Below are positions 41,937-50,020 of a stretch of 64,000 bases of DNA, in pieces. The stretch is from Chryseobacterium sp. (GTDB taxonomy: Bacteria > Bacteroidota > Bacteroidia > Flavobacteriales > Weeksellaceae): positions 62,001 to 126,000 of the forward strand of contig JAITMC010000035.1 in the NCBI GenBank assembly GCA_031277615.1, written 5' to 3'. Under the pieces are notes generated by a model. It saw only the letters and a list, made by a program, of their open reading frames with translations. It had not been told where the DNA came from and ran no database searches. Position 1 is the stretch's first letter. Every line of letters begins with the position of its first letter. The position numbers were made by a program, and so were the translations under genes.

Positions 41937-42581
41937 TTAAAAACGGAATGCAGCAGCAGCACTTAAAGAAACTCTTGTCAATCCTTCTTTTTCGTCCTTT
42001 CCTAAGCTAAGGGTCTGACCGTTGTATTTCATCTTGCTCAGTGTACCAGCTGTAGCCGTGAATTTAGGTCCGATCATCAGGTTTTTGGTAATGGCATACT
42101 GATATCCTGCCCCCAACTCCATCCCAAATGTAGAACCGGTACCTTTTACAGAGCCTGTTTTTGTGGTATAGCTGATAACCCCAAGCGAGATATCTGCAGA
42201 AACTTTATGTTTTATAGGTTTCGCATGGTTGGAGAACATGACGGAAGGGCCGATGAACGTGATATTATCCTTGGTATTGAGAGAGAAATAAACAGGCATT
42301 CCGTTGTTGCTGTTTCCACGGAATAAACCGCTGCTCGACGCACTGTAACTGGAAAATTTGGCTCCGATTCCGATATGATTGAGGTTATAATAAGCTGCCG
42401 CCTCAAAATGAAGTCCGCTTTTCAGTCCCTTTACATAATCTTTCTCTTCTTTTGAAAGTCCGGATGCTGTTTCAGCAACCCTCCATCCGTACCCAATGGC
42501 GGGCATAATGGTTATTTTTTCCTGAGCAAAGGAAAATAAAGAGCTGATGACAGCTCCCGATAGGATGATTTTTTTTATCAT
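41937..42581 (-). CDS. Outer-membrane beta-barrel protein
   Basis: The 214-residue protein has a signal peptide ending SLFSFAQEK and alternating strands (FEAAAYYNLNHIGIGAKFSS, KDNITFIGPSVMFSNHAK, HKVSADISLGVISYTTK, GMELGAGYQYAITKNLMIGP). It ends in the typical terminal Phe (SLSAAAAFRF) recognised by BamA. A strong promoter lies at 42598-42627. Function unknown. Confidence 0.8.
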   Translation of the reverse strand: MIKKIILSGAVISSLFSFAQEKITIMPAIGYGWRVAETASGLSKEEKDYVKGLKSGLHFEAAAYYNLNHIGIGAKFSSYSASSSGLFRGNSNNGMPVYFSLNTKDNITFIGPSVMFSNHAKPIKHKVSADISLGVISYTTKTGSVKGTGSTFGMELGAGYQYAITKNLMIGPKFTATAGTLSKMKYNGQTLSLGKDEKEGLTRVSLSAAAAFRF

Positions 42582-42597
42582 GGTTAAAAATTTACGG

Positions 42598-42627
42598 CAA
42601 AAATAAAATTTTCCGGATGAGAAACAA
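42598..42627 (-). promoter_or_regulatory. Promoter of the barrel gene
   Basis: Minus strand TTG, 19 nt, TATTTTTG; full consensus, 16 nt before the ATG and abutting the arfB stop codon. Confidence 0.72.
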
Positions 42628-43020
42628 CTAAAATTTAAAGCGTCTGTTCTCTTTTTTATCGGAATTTTTTTTCTTATGGTCCAGCCTTTTCTGTTTTTGT
42701 GCTTTTGATGGTTGGGTAGCCGTTCTTTTTTTGGGAATGATCAGTGCCTTATTCACCAGGTCCATTATTTTTTCAACCGCTTTATTTTTGTTCATCAGCT
42801 GGGTTCTGCTTTCGGAAACCGTCAGAAATAACAGTCCTTCTGCATTAATCCTGTTCTTCAGCTTCTCCTGAATCAGGATTTTCTGATCTTCATTAAAAAA
42901 TGCCGATTCGGCAACTTTCCACAGTACCGTGACCGATGTCTCCACCTTATTCACATTCTGTCCTCCGGCACCACTGCTTCGGGAAGTTTTAAAGCTGAGT
43001 TCTTTTGAAAAGTCTTTCAT
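42628..43020 (-). CDS. arfB: Alternative ribosome-rescue factor / peptidyl-tRNA hydrolase ArfB
   Basis: The 130-residue protein has the GGQ motif in SSGAGGQNVNKVETSV (Gly19-Gln21) that hydrolyses peptidyl-tRNA. SRTQLMNKNKAVEKIMDLV follows. The basic C-terminal tail (KAQKQKRLDHKKKNSDKKEN) enters the empty mRNA channel of stalled ribosomes. Length and tail are as in YaeJ/ArfB. It lies 23 nt after the menE-like gene on the same strand, probably co-transcribed. Confidence 0.94.
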   Translation of the reverse strand: MKDFSKELSFKTSRSSGAGGQNVNKVETSVTVLWKVAESAFFNEDQKILIQEKLKNRINAEGLLFLTVSESRTQLMNKNKAVEKIMDLVNKALIIPKKRTATQPSKAQKQKRLDHKKKNSDKKENRRFKF

Positions 43021-43043
43021 TTTGTTTGATATAAAATTTAAAG

Positions 43044-44066
43044 CTATTGAGTGGCTTCCATCAGGTTTTGCAGTTCTATCCGGTTTACTTTTCCGTTGGG
43101 CGTTCTTGGAATTTCGCTGATAAAAATAATTTCTTTAGGCTTATGAAAGTTTTTTTCAAAGGTAATTTCCGAAATTCTGCTGATCAGATCTTCTGATTCC
43201 TCACCTTCTATAACCAGCATCAGTTTATGGCCCAGACTTTCATCTTTCAGTCCTAAAAATACGGCCTCGTTCGGAATAGTCTTTTTCACCAGAGCTTCCA
43301 GCGTTTCCGGAAATATTTTGGCACCTCCTGAATTAATAACATTGTCGATCCTTCCTAAAAATCTGAACTGTTTTTCATTTTTGATATCCACCAGATCGTT
43401 GGTTTGAAGAATTTCCGCACTTACTTCAGGAGCCGAAATCTTCAGGCAGCCTCTTTCATCTTTTGAAATGGAAACATTTTCGAAAACGGTAAAATAGTCT
43501 TCAGGTTCAGGGGCTATCTGCTTCAGGGCAATATGGGAAAGGGTTTCAGACATTCCATAGGTTTCAAAAACCCTTATTCCCTTTGATTTTTCACTGATTT
43601 TCTCCTTTAAAGATTCTGAAACCGCCGCCCCTCCGATGATCAGATTTTTGATCAGATGTAATTTATCCAGGGAATTTTCTACCTGAAGGGGCGTCATTGC
43701 ACAGAATTCCACCTCCTCACTCAGGTTTTCTGCCGGATTCAGGGACGGATCTGTAGTGATCAATCTTAATTTTCTTACAACAGAACGCACTACCATCATT
43801 TTCCCGGAAATATATTCTACAGGAAGACAAAGCAGTGCTTTATCCCCTTCTTTTAATCCCAGGAAATTACAGGTCATCGTAGCAGAACTGATCATCCTCT
43901 TTTTTTCGATGCCGAAAATTTTAGGCTGGCCTGTAGAACCGGAAGTTTGTACATCAACGGTCTCCCCATCCGAAAACCATTCTTCCAGAAATTTTTTGAT
44001 TTTTTGTTCAAATTCTGTTTCCGGAGATAAATTATTAATATTGAGATTATTGAAGTCTATCAGCAT
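43044..44066 (-). CDS. menE: AMP-binding ligase, O-succinylbenzoate-CoA ligase (MenE) type
   Basis: The 340-residue enzyme activates a carboxylic acid with ATP and CoA. Motifs: QTSGSTGQPKIFGIEKK (P-loop), VFETYGMSETLSHIAL, FLGRIDNVINSGGAKIFPE (the hinge) and PRTPNGKVNRIEL (catalytic Lys). It is shorter than most acyl-CoA ligases, as for MenE in Bacteroidota, where it acts in menaquinone synthesis. I set the ATG at 44066 (MLIDFNNLNI), because the longer frame overlaps the tRNA gene. No other men genes are in the window, so the specificity is inferred. Confidence 0.82.
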   Translation of the reverse strand: MLIDFNNLNINNLSPETEFEQKIKKFLEEWFSDGETVDVQTSGSTGQPKIFGIEKKRMISSATMTCNFLGLKEGDKALLCLPVEYISGKMMVVRSVVRKLRLITTDPSLNPAENLSEEVEFCAMTPLQVENSLDKLHLIKNLIIGGAAVSESLKEKISEKSKGIRVFETYGMSETLSHIALKQIAPEPEDYFTVFENVSISKDERGCLKISAPEVSAEILQTNDLVDIKNEKQFRFLGRIDNVINSGGAKIFPETLEALVKKTIPNEAVFLGLKDESLGHKLMLVIEGEESEDLISRISEITFEKNFHKPKEIIFISEIPRTPNGKVNRIELQNLMEATQ

Positions 44067-44118
44067 ATTTTCGTTGAATAAATAGAACAGTAAATTTAAA
44101 AAAAAGTTTAAAAAGTTC

Positions 44119-44148
44119 TTGTATCTAAAGAAAAAAGCTGTAAATTTG
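44119..44148 (+). promoter_or_regulatory. Promoter of tRNA-Gln
   Basis: TTG (44119-44121), 19 nt, TAAATTTG (44141-44148), 18 nt before the mature tRNA. Full consensus. Confidence 0.82.
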
Positions 44149-44166
44149 CACCACTGAAATAAACAA

Positions 44167-44237
44167 AGACCCATGGTGTAGCGGTAACACTACTGATTTT
44201 GGTTCAGTCATCTGGGGTTCGAATCCCTGTGGGTCTA
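44167..44237 (+). tRNA. tRNA-Gln (anticodon TTG)
   Basis: Cloverleaf: acceptor AGACCCA / TGGGTCT, D arm GTGT-AGCGGTA-ACAC, anticodon arm ACTGA-TTTTGGT-TCAGT with anticodon TTG, and T arm with TTCGAAT loop. The 3' CCA is not encoded. It lies antisense to the upstream extension of the menE frame. Confidence 0.95.
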
Positions 44238-44238
44238 C

Positions 44239-44268
44239 AAACCATCCTTTTTGAGGATGGTTTTTGTT
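44239..44268 (+). terminator. Terminator of tRNA-Gln
   Basis: AACCATCC / GGATGGTT stem then TTTGTTTTT, directly after the tRNA. Confidence 0.88.
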
Positions 44269-44279
44269 TTTATACAAAG

Positions 44280-44313
44280 AGCCGGTCCGGAAATTACAAT
44301 TTCCGGACCGGCT
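44280..44313 (-). terminator. Terminator of the T9SS cargo gene
   Basis: 16-bp perfect stem (44280-44295 with 44298-44313, 2-nt loop), GC-rich, 34 nt beyond the stop of the leftward gene. Confidence 0.85.
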
Positions 44314-44346
44314 TTAAACTTAATTTTATGCTAAAAAGAGCTACAA

Positions 44347-45111
44347 TTACCTTTTTATAATCTTCATATTTTTTGAAGCCTTTCCTCCTTCCATCACAAG
44401 GATATAAACTCCCGGCTGAAGATCAGAAATATCATATTTTTTCTGAGTACCATCAAACCATTTTACCATTTTACCGCTACTGTCTATTAAGGTTAATTTT
44501 TTAAACTCACCGGAATTTTTAATTTCAAAACTGTCTACAACCGGATTAGGATAAATATTAATATTTTCTTTGGATGTTGAAACTTCATTAACGGCAAGAC
44601 TATTATTGGTAACATGAACGGTATAATCTTCATATTCACCATAATTGTCAGGGGCATTCATACATGGATCTGTTGAAGCTGCCTCATCTTCTCCTGCAGC
44701 AAAAGAAAGAACCCTCATTCTGTAATTTCCAGTAGCAGTACCTGCCGGAATTGTGATAGATTTGTTTACTGTAACTCCTGCTCCTCCATTTCCAATTTCA
44801 CCCAGAAATTCGTTGGTTTCAAAAGTCTGATTATTATTATAATCTATCCATACTGAAACTCTTTCATACCAACCTTCTCCCACTGTTACAGAAATTGGGT
44901 AAGCCTGACCTGCTGTGACCTGGGCAGGACTCAATGTGGTATAATTACCATATCCTCCCGGGCTGCAAGTAGTTGTGTTATTGATTCCCGCAAATGTTAC
45001 ATTGGTAATCGTATCGTCATCTGTACAGTCTAAGGAAACTGTACAATACTGGGCTTTAGCTGAAAAAGCCGCTCCTAGCACCATCAGTGCAAAAAGTAAT
45101 TTAAATTTCAT
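44347..45111 (-). CDS. Secreted GEVED-domain protein with type IX secretion sorting tail
   Basis: The 254-residue protein starts at the ATG at 45111 (MKFKLLFALMVLGAAFSAKAQ, signal peptide). A GEVED-type beta domain follows (RVSVWIDYNNNQTFETNEFL, ending NYGEYEDYTVHV, with the Asp/Glu-rich loop likely binding calcium). The last ~75 residues are a classic T9SS type A sorting domain (NIYPNPVVDSFEIKN, ISDLQPGVYILVMEGG, KNMKIIKR). It would be exported by type IX secretion to the cell surface, then processed. Its substrate or partner is unknown. It has a very strong terminator. Confidence 0.92.
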   Translation of the reverse strand: MKFKLLFALMVLGAAFSAKAQYCTVSLDCTDDDTITNVTFAGINNTTTCSPGGYGNYTTLSPAQVTAGQAYPISVTVGEGWYERVSVWIDYNNNQTFETNEFLGEIGNGGAGVTVNKSITIPAGTATGNYRMRVLSFAAGEDEAASTDPCMNAPDNYGEYEDYTVHVTNNSLAVNEVSTSKENINIYPNPVVDSFEIKNSGEFKKLTLIDSSGKMVKWFDGTQKKYDISDLQPGVYILVMEGGKASKNMKIIKR

Positions 45112-45206
45112 ATTTATTATGTTTTGTTTACTAAAAATACAAAACAAATATGAGATTACACTATAAAATCACTAATATTCAAAACCGAACAATCAATAAT
45201 ATCTGA

Positions 45207-46436
45207 TTAAGGCTTCAGTAAGGCATTTAATCCATACTGATCAAACAGTATTTTTCCTATTTCAATCTTAGACCAGCCTTCTTTTAACTGATAGGTAAAT
45301 ATTAGTTGGTCATCTTTTACAAAAGATTCTAAATTCAGTACAAGAATATTGGAATATTCTGAAAGTTTATTTTCTATAAGATTCAGGTGCGTGGAAAGAA
45401 CAAACATTGAATCTTTATATCTGGATAAGCCTTCAACGGCATTGATGGTAATCAACGCGGCATCATTGATATTGGTTCCTTTAAAAATCTCATCAAAAAC
45501 GGCAAAACACTTTTTTGACTTCAACTCAAGAAGGACTTCTTTTAAATTCATGATCTCCCGGGCAAAATAGCTATACCCTTTTTCAAGATCATCATTCACC
45601 GAGAAAAATAAACAGATCCTGTCGTAAAACGGAATATGACAATAGCCGGCAGGAACAGCAAGTCCCAGATGAGCAAGCCACACAATGATGCTGATGGATT
45701 TCATGGCAGTTGATTTCCCGGACATATTTGCTCCTGTGAAAACAATAATATTATTTTCCGTAATATCTATGGTATTCTTCACGGGGTCTTTAAGGTCCGG
45801 ATGATAAAAATCTTTGATGATAAATCTATGATCAGCGTTGAAATCGGGAAATTTTAAATCATGTTTCTGAATTCCTTTTGCCATTCCCGAATACATATCA
45901 AACCTATAGAAGAAATCCCAGAAAGAAGTTAGCTTTCCATTTTCTCTTTCCGTTTCGATTTTAGTTAAAATCGCTTTCTTTTGTTTAAAATCCAGATCTT
46001 TATTGTAATATTCATTCACCGACAAGGAATGGATAAACTGCATCATTTTTTCAATCTCATGAACATATTCCGTATTGGCACCGGTAAGATTCATATTTCG
46101 TAACACAACGCCGAAATGATAAAAGAAATCGACCAACAGGGTAATATTAAAATTAACTTCCTTATAAAATTCCCGGTATAAAATACTTGTTTTATAGGTA
46201 AAATGCCTGCCATCCGCTTCTTCTGAAAACTGATGAAGGGAGGAAACGGTCTGGTCATTAATTTTATATCCCTGTATCAGTGAAAGGTTCTGTAAAAACA
46301 GTTTCAAAATGTTTTGTACTCTCAGAGCCTGGTCAATATGATATTCTTTTTGATTAAAAAAAGACAAAAGGTATTGTTTGGACCTTTTGGTCTGCGTATA
46401 ATTGAAGTAAGCCCATCCTTCTGAAATGTTTCTCAT
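45207..46436 (-). CDS. MutS-related ATPase (MutS domain V type)
   Basis: The 409-residue protein has only a helical lever-like N-terminal part (~1-210) and the MutS ATPase: Walker A TGANMSGKSTAMKSI (234-248), MutS-type P-loop Gly and Walker B KCFAVFDEIFKGTNINDAAL. LSTHLNLIENKLSEY is the switch region. It lacks the mismatch-binding and connector domains, and the Smr nuclease of MutS2. Such short MutS-like ATPases recur in Bacteroidota without a known role. It is not part of a mutL operon here. The gene is followed leftward by the T9SS gene. Confidence 0.88.
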   Translation of the reverse strand: MRNISEGWAYFNYTQTKRSKQYLLSFFNQKEYHIDQALRVQNILKLFLQNLSLIQGYKINDQTVSSLHQFSEEADGRHFTYKTSILYREFYKEVNFNITLLVDFFYHFGVVLRNMNLTGANTEYVHEIEKMMQFIHSLSVNEYYNKDLDFKQKKAILTKIETERENGKLTSFWDFFYRFDMYSGMAKGIQKHDLKFPDFNADHRFIIKDFYHPDLKDPVKNTIDITENNIIVFTGANMSGKSTAMKSISIIVWLAHLGLAVPAGYCHIPFYDRICLFFSVNDDLEKGYSYFAREIMNLKEVLLELKSKKCFAVFDEIFKGTNINDAALITINAVEGLSRYKDSMFVLSTHLNLIENKLSEYSNILVLNLESFVKDDQLIFTYQLKEGWSKIEIGKILFDQYGLNALLKP

Positions 46437-46456
46437 AATCTGTGTCTGCCGGAACC

Positions 46457-46906
46457 TTATTGATTTTTATATTGAAATGGAAGCTTTACAAGATCAATCA
46501 CTTTTTCACCACGGCTGTTCTTCCCTGCCGTCCACTTTATTTTATCTGTTGCTTTTACTGCCGCGGCTTTCACTTCATTATTAAAAGTTTCATTCTTTCC
46601 GTAGGTGGAAACATTCAGAACGTTTCCGTCATCATCTACTTTAATGAAAATCTGGGTATTCAGATTTTTTCCTGAAGATGTAAGAGCCTCTTTATTCAGC
46701 AGCTGTTCCACTTTTTTCACAAATGCTTTATTCCCCTGCGGAAACTGGGCCGGGAAAGTATTGACAGGTGGCGGCGGAACAGAAGAATCCTGAGGTTGCC
46801 CTGCTTCATATCTTTTGACGATTTTAGATTCTCCTTTGGTTTTTGTATTCTGCGCAAATACCGTCACCGACAGACAGATAAAGGAAGTAAGTACAAATTT
46901 TTTCAT
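46457..46906 (-). CDS. Secreted TonB C-terminal-like protein
   Basis: The 149-residue protein has a signal peptide (FVLTSFICLSVTVFAQ), a Pro-rich linker (SSVPPPPVNTFPAQFPQG) and a C-terminal ~85-residue domain. In that domain KAFVKKVEQLLNKE, TQIFIKVDDDGNVLNVSTYG and EVKAAAVKATDKIKWTAGK match the TonB_C fold. It has no N-terminal TonB anchor beyond the cleavable signal, so it is unlikely to transduce energy. Probable role: periplasmic binding. Its end lies 20 nt before the MutS-like gene. Confidence 0.75.
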   Translation of the reverse strand: MKKFVLTSFICLSVTVFAQNTKTKGESKIVKRYEAGQPQDSSVPPPPVNTFPAQFPQGNKAFVKKVEQLLNKEALTSSGKNLNTQIFIKVDDDGNVLNVSTYGKNETFNNEVKAAAVKATDKIKWTAGKNSRGEKVIDLVKLPFQYKNQ

Positions 46907-47039
46907 GGCTATTTTATTTTGAGTAAGGTGTTAATTACAGTCATGAAAAATAAGCATAATTTACATTTGATGTACACAATATCATCAATAAAATATACCA
47001 AAGATAAAACGCTCTCATTCCGGATCTGCGGTCAACAAA

Positions 47040-47063
47040 AAAAGACTTCCGGAGAAGTCTTTT
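47040..47063 (-). terminator. Terminator of the HdeD-like gene
   Basis: AAAAGACTT / AAGTCTTTT stem, with T residues following on the minus strand; 20 nt beyond the stop. Confidence 0.78.
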
Positions 47064-47082
47064 ACATCATCTTTTTTAGATC

Positions 47083-47721
47083 TTATTTTCTTTTTTTCAG
47101 TTCATCGATCTCTTGCTGAACAGATCTGATTTTATTTTTCAGTTCTTCACTGATTTTCTCAGGAAACTTTTTAAGCTTTCTTAAATCCAAAGCCAGCATA
47201 ATGGAAGCAATTCCTATAAAAATAAAGGACACTGCAGTAAGCGTAACAAGGGAGATCCCCGTGAACACAGGATTAAAAATCAGAAGTAACGAAAAGATAA
47301 TCCCTCCGGCACTCGTAAGGGCTACATTCCCCCAACTCAGAATGTTCTGACTCTTCATATCAAAAGCAAAACCTAAAAGCTGAAAAGAACGGAACAGTAA
47401 GGTAAACCCTACCACAAACGGAAGAACCGACATGGAGATCTGGGGATAGGCTACCAAATACAAACCGATCGCCGTAGTAAGAAGGCCGCTTGCCAGAAAC
47501 CATCCCCAACCCTGCAGGGATTTGCTGTTCTGAATCGAGAAAAAGACTTCTGTAATTCCGGAAACCAAAAAAGATACGCTGAAAATAATAGAAAGCGTAA
47601 CATACGTTGCCAACGGTACACTAAAGACATAGAAACCGCAGATCAGGAAAATAATCCCGAAAACCAATGGAATATACCAATGTTTTACTGACTGAGTAAG
47701 GTTCTGAAAGAAATTAGACAT
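47083..47721 (-). CDS. HdeD family (DUF308) membrane protein
   Basis: The 212-residue protein has six hydrophobic helices in three pairs, with the DUF308 start SVKHWYIPLVFGIIFLICGFYVF and GWGWFLASGLLTTAIGLYLV. A charged coiled-coil-like C-terminal tail (EKISEELKNKIRSVQQEIDELKKRK) sits in the cytoplasm. HdeD is linked to acid resistance in Escherichia coli; the role here is unknown. The leader contains a strong RNA structure ending 10 nt before the ATG. Confidence 0.88.
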   Translation of the reverse strand: MSNFFQNLTQSVKHWYIPLVFGIIFLICGFYVFSVPLATYVTLSIIFSVSFLVSGITEVFFSIQNSKSLQGWGWFLASGLLTTAIGLYLVAYPQISMSVLPFVVGFTLLFRSFQLLGFAFDMKSQNILSWGNVALTSAGGIIFSLLLIFNPVFTGISLVTLTAVSFIFIGIASIMLALDLRKLKKFPEKISEELKNKIRSVQQEIDELKKRK

Positions 47722-47731
47722 AGATTGTGTT

Positions 47732-47805
47732 TTAATGTGCCTACTTTGTACTACGGTGTTCGGCTTGTCCGCACGCCATACCGAACCAATGTGTAGTCAC
47801 ATTAA
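47732..47805 (-). ncRNA. Candidate structured leader RNA of the HdeD-like gene
   Basis: Nested helices on the minus strand: TTAATGTG / CACATTAA, then ACTAC / GTAGT directly inside (with a 10-nt bulge on the other side), then GTTCGG / CCGAAC around a 17-nt loop. The outer helix ends 10 nt before the ATG. An alternative pairing CTAC / GTAG is possible on the other side of the bulge. No known riboswitch is recognised. Confidence 0.45.
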
Positions 47806-47992
47806 TTTGAAATATAGCCTGACCCTAATTTACAAAAAAATCTTTTAGTTTAAAGATGAAAACCGGAAATTAAATACTGATTGCCAAGACCCGCATACAA
47901 TTAAAAGCAAGACCAGGTTTTACAGCTTTTGAAAGCACAAAAAAAGGACAGACCAGGTCCATCCTTTATCATATCGTTTTTAAATCATTTTC

Positions 47993-49426
47993 TTAAATAT
48001 TCTTATTGTCAGGTTTGTAAATCTTATACATGACAAATAAAAATGCAATCCAAACAGGAATCAGGATTACCTGGATTTCCATTCCCGTAAAACACATCAG
48101 CGCCAGAATCAGGAACAGGAACAGGATGCAGATATAGTTGGACACCGGATAAAAAATTGAAGGAAATCTGGAAATACTTCCTGAACGCAATATACTTTTT
48201 TTGAATTTCAGGTGGGTATAGCAGATCATCAGCCAGTTGATAATCAATGTGGAAACCACTAATGCCATCAGATATTCAAAGGCTTTTTCCGGAACCAGCT
48301 TATTAATAATGATACAGATCCCTGCAAAACATGATGAAACCAGAATAGCATTTACAGGCACTGAGTTTTTATTCAGCTTCTGAAGGAATTTCGGAGCATT
48401 TCCCTGCTGGGCCAGTCCGAAAAGCATACGGCTGTTGCTGTATACACTGCTGTTATATACCGATAAAGCGGCCGTAAGAACAATCAGGTTAAGAACATTG
48501 GCGATCAGGGTGTTGAACTGTACTACTTTCCCAAACATACTGAATTCAAGACCGTTAAGATTTTGAAAAACCATTACAAACGGGCTTGTTCCTTCTGTAA
48601 TTTCTCTCCACGGACTTAATGAAAACAGGATAACCAAGGCTCCGACATAGAAAATCAGAATTCTGTAGATGACCTGATTGGTAGCCTGAGGAATGGTTTT
48701 CTCAGGGTTCTTGGCTTCCGCAGCGGTAATCCCGATCAGCTCTAGTCCTCCGAATGAGAACATGATCATGGCCATCGCTGCAAACAGCCCGGAAAATCCG
48801 TCTGCCGTTTTATTGAACAGTCCTTTCGGAAAAAAGCCGCCGTCATTCCATAAGTTCTGCACCGTAGCCTTATCGCCGCCTGTACCGCTTACCAAAAGGT
48901 AGATCCCGAAAATAATCATGGCTACAATAGCGACTACTTTGATGATGGAGAACCAGAATTCGGTTTCCCCGTATACTTTTACAGAAGCCAGGTTAAGCGC
49001 ATTAATGACGATAAAAAAGAATAAACTGGAAACCCAGAGCGGAATTTCCGGCCACCAAAAATGAACGTAATGGCCAATAGCGGTAAGCTCGGCCATACTT
49101 ACCAGAATGTAGAGGATCCAGTAATTCCATCCCGAAGCAAATCCAGGAAAGTTCCCCCAGTATTTATAGGCAAAATAGCTGAAACTTCCGGAAACAGGTT
49201 CATGCACCACCATTTCGCCAAGCTGGCGCATGATAAAAAAGGCAATGATTCCGGCTAAGGCATAGCCTAAAATAACGGAAGGTCCTGCCAATACAGCCGC
49301 CGGGCCAATCCCGAGAAATAATCCGGTACCGATGGCACCTCCGAGGGCAATTAATTGAATATGTCTGTTCGTTAATCCTCTTACCAGAGTTCCATCATTG
49401 TGTCCGGTTTTATTTTCGCTGCTCAT
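47993..49426 (-). CDS. Amino-acid permease (APC family, AAT type)
   Basis: The 477-residue inner-membrane transporter has 12 hydrophobic helices. TNRHIQLIALGGAIGTGLFLG is the AAT signature, then GEMVVHEPVSGSFSYFAYKYWG, IMFSFGGLELIGITAAEAKNPEK and YNSSVYSNSRMLFGLAQQGNAP. The subfamily (D-serine/D-alanine/glycine, GABA or proline permeases) cannot be decided. Transport is proton-coupled import by family. A single gene, with a T/A-rich tail downstream and an XRE regulator upstream on the same strand. Confidence 0.93.
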   Translation of the reverse strand: MSSENKTGHNDGTLVRGLTNRHIQLIALGGAIGTGLFLGIGPAAVLAGPSVILGYALAGIIAFFIMRQLGEMVVHEPVSGSFSYFAYKYWGNFPGFASGWNYWILYILVSMAELTAIGHYVHFWWPEIPLWVSSLFFFIVINALNLASVKVYGETEFWFSIIKVVAIVAMIIFGIYLLVSGTGGDKATVQNLWNDGGFFPKGLFNKTADGFSGLFAAMAMIMFSFGGLELIGITAAEAKNPEKTIPQATNQVIYRILIFYVGALVILFSLSPWREITEGTSPFVMVFQNLNGLEFSMFGKVVQFNTLIANVLNLIVLTAALSVYNSSVYSNSRMLFGLAQQGNAPKFLQKLNKNSVPVNAILVSSCFAGICIIINKLVPEKAFEYLMALVVSTLIINWLMICYTHLKFKKSILRSGSISRFPSIFYPVSNYICILFLFLILALMCFTGMEIQVILIPVWIAFLFVMYKIYKPDNKNI

Positions 49427-49542
49427 AGAATGAATTATGCCCTAAATATATAAAACTTTACAGAAATTCACATTCTATGATTATACCGAACATACAAAAC
49501 ATTCAGTATTAATTAATTATAAGCAGAAAAAACCGGATTTTC

Positions 49543-49836
49543 TTACAAAAATTCTTTTGGAACAGCAATATTGTTCTTTTTCATGTACTCCAAAAGCCCC
49601 TGATAGCGGTCTTCGTACCCGTCTGTTCCGCATTTATGTGAAATACTGCAGATATCAGAAGGTTTAATTTCAAGGATATCAGAGATCCTGGTGAGTATAT
49701 CAAGGTTGATCTTCACCTTGGAATTTTCGATATCGGAATAGGCTTTCTGGGAAATTCCCATTTCAAAAGCCATATACTCCTGCGTAAGATCTCTGCTCCT
49801 ACGTATTTTCCTGATGTTTTGGCCACATACTTTCAT
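49543..49836 (-). CDS. Small XRE-type helix-turn-helix regulator
   Basis: The 97-residue protein has the HTH NIRKIRRSRDLTQEYMAFEMG then ISQKAYSDIENSKVKINLD (residues ~7-47), ending with a short tail that contains two Cys and His (CSISHKCG). Like the regulator at 21.8 kb it is probably a dimer. It lies between the permease and cbb3 oxidase genes and could control either, since its start is divergent from ccoNO by 184 nt. Confidence 0.85.
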   Translation of the reverse strand: MKVCGQNIRKIRRSRDLTQEYMAFEMGISQKAYSDIENSKVKINLDILTRISDILEIKPSDICSISHKCGTDGYEDRYQGLLEYMKKNNIAVPKEFL

Positions 49837-50020
49837 CCTTTTTGTTTTTAGTAGTTTTCGGTATAGTTTAGAAGGTTATCTACTAGACTCTAACAAAGTT
49901 AATAAATACCTTTGGCAAAACATTATACACGTTACATGATATTTATTTTTTTATATAAATCGATGCTGTAAAAGGTCGGTTTTATAGGATAAATATCACT
50001 TCAGTACAACACTTGGAATT

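Noticed and set aside
44067-44174. N-terminal extension of the menE-like frame
   Set aside because: It overlaps the start of the tRNA-Gln gene and its promoter; the ATG at 44066 gives a normal ligase N-terminus.
46442-46675. Plus-strand frame opposite the TonB-C-like gene
   Set aside because: It is antisense to a protein with signal peptide and TonB_C pattern; it has no start context.
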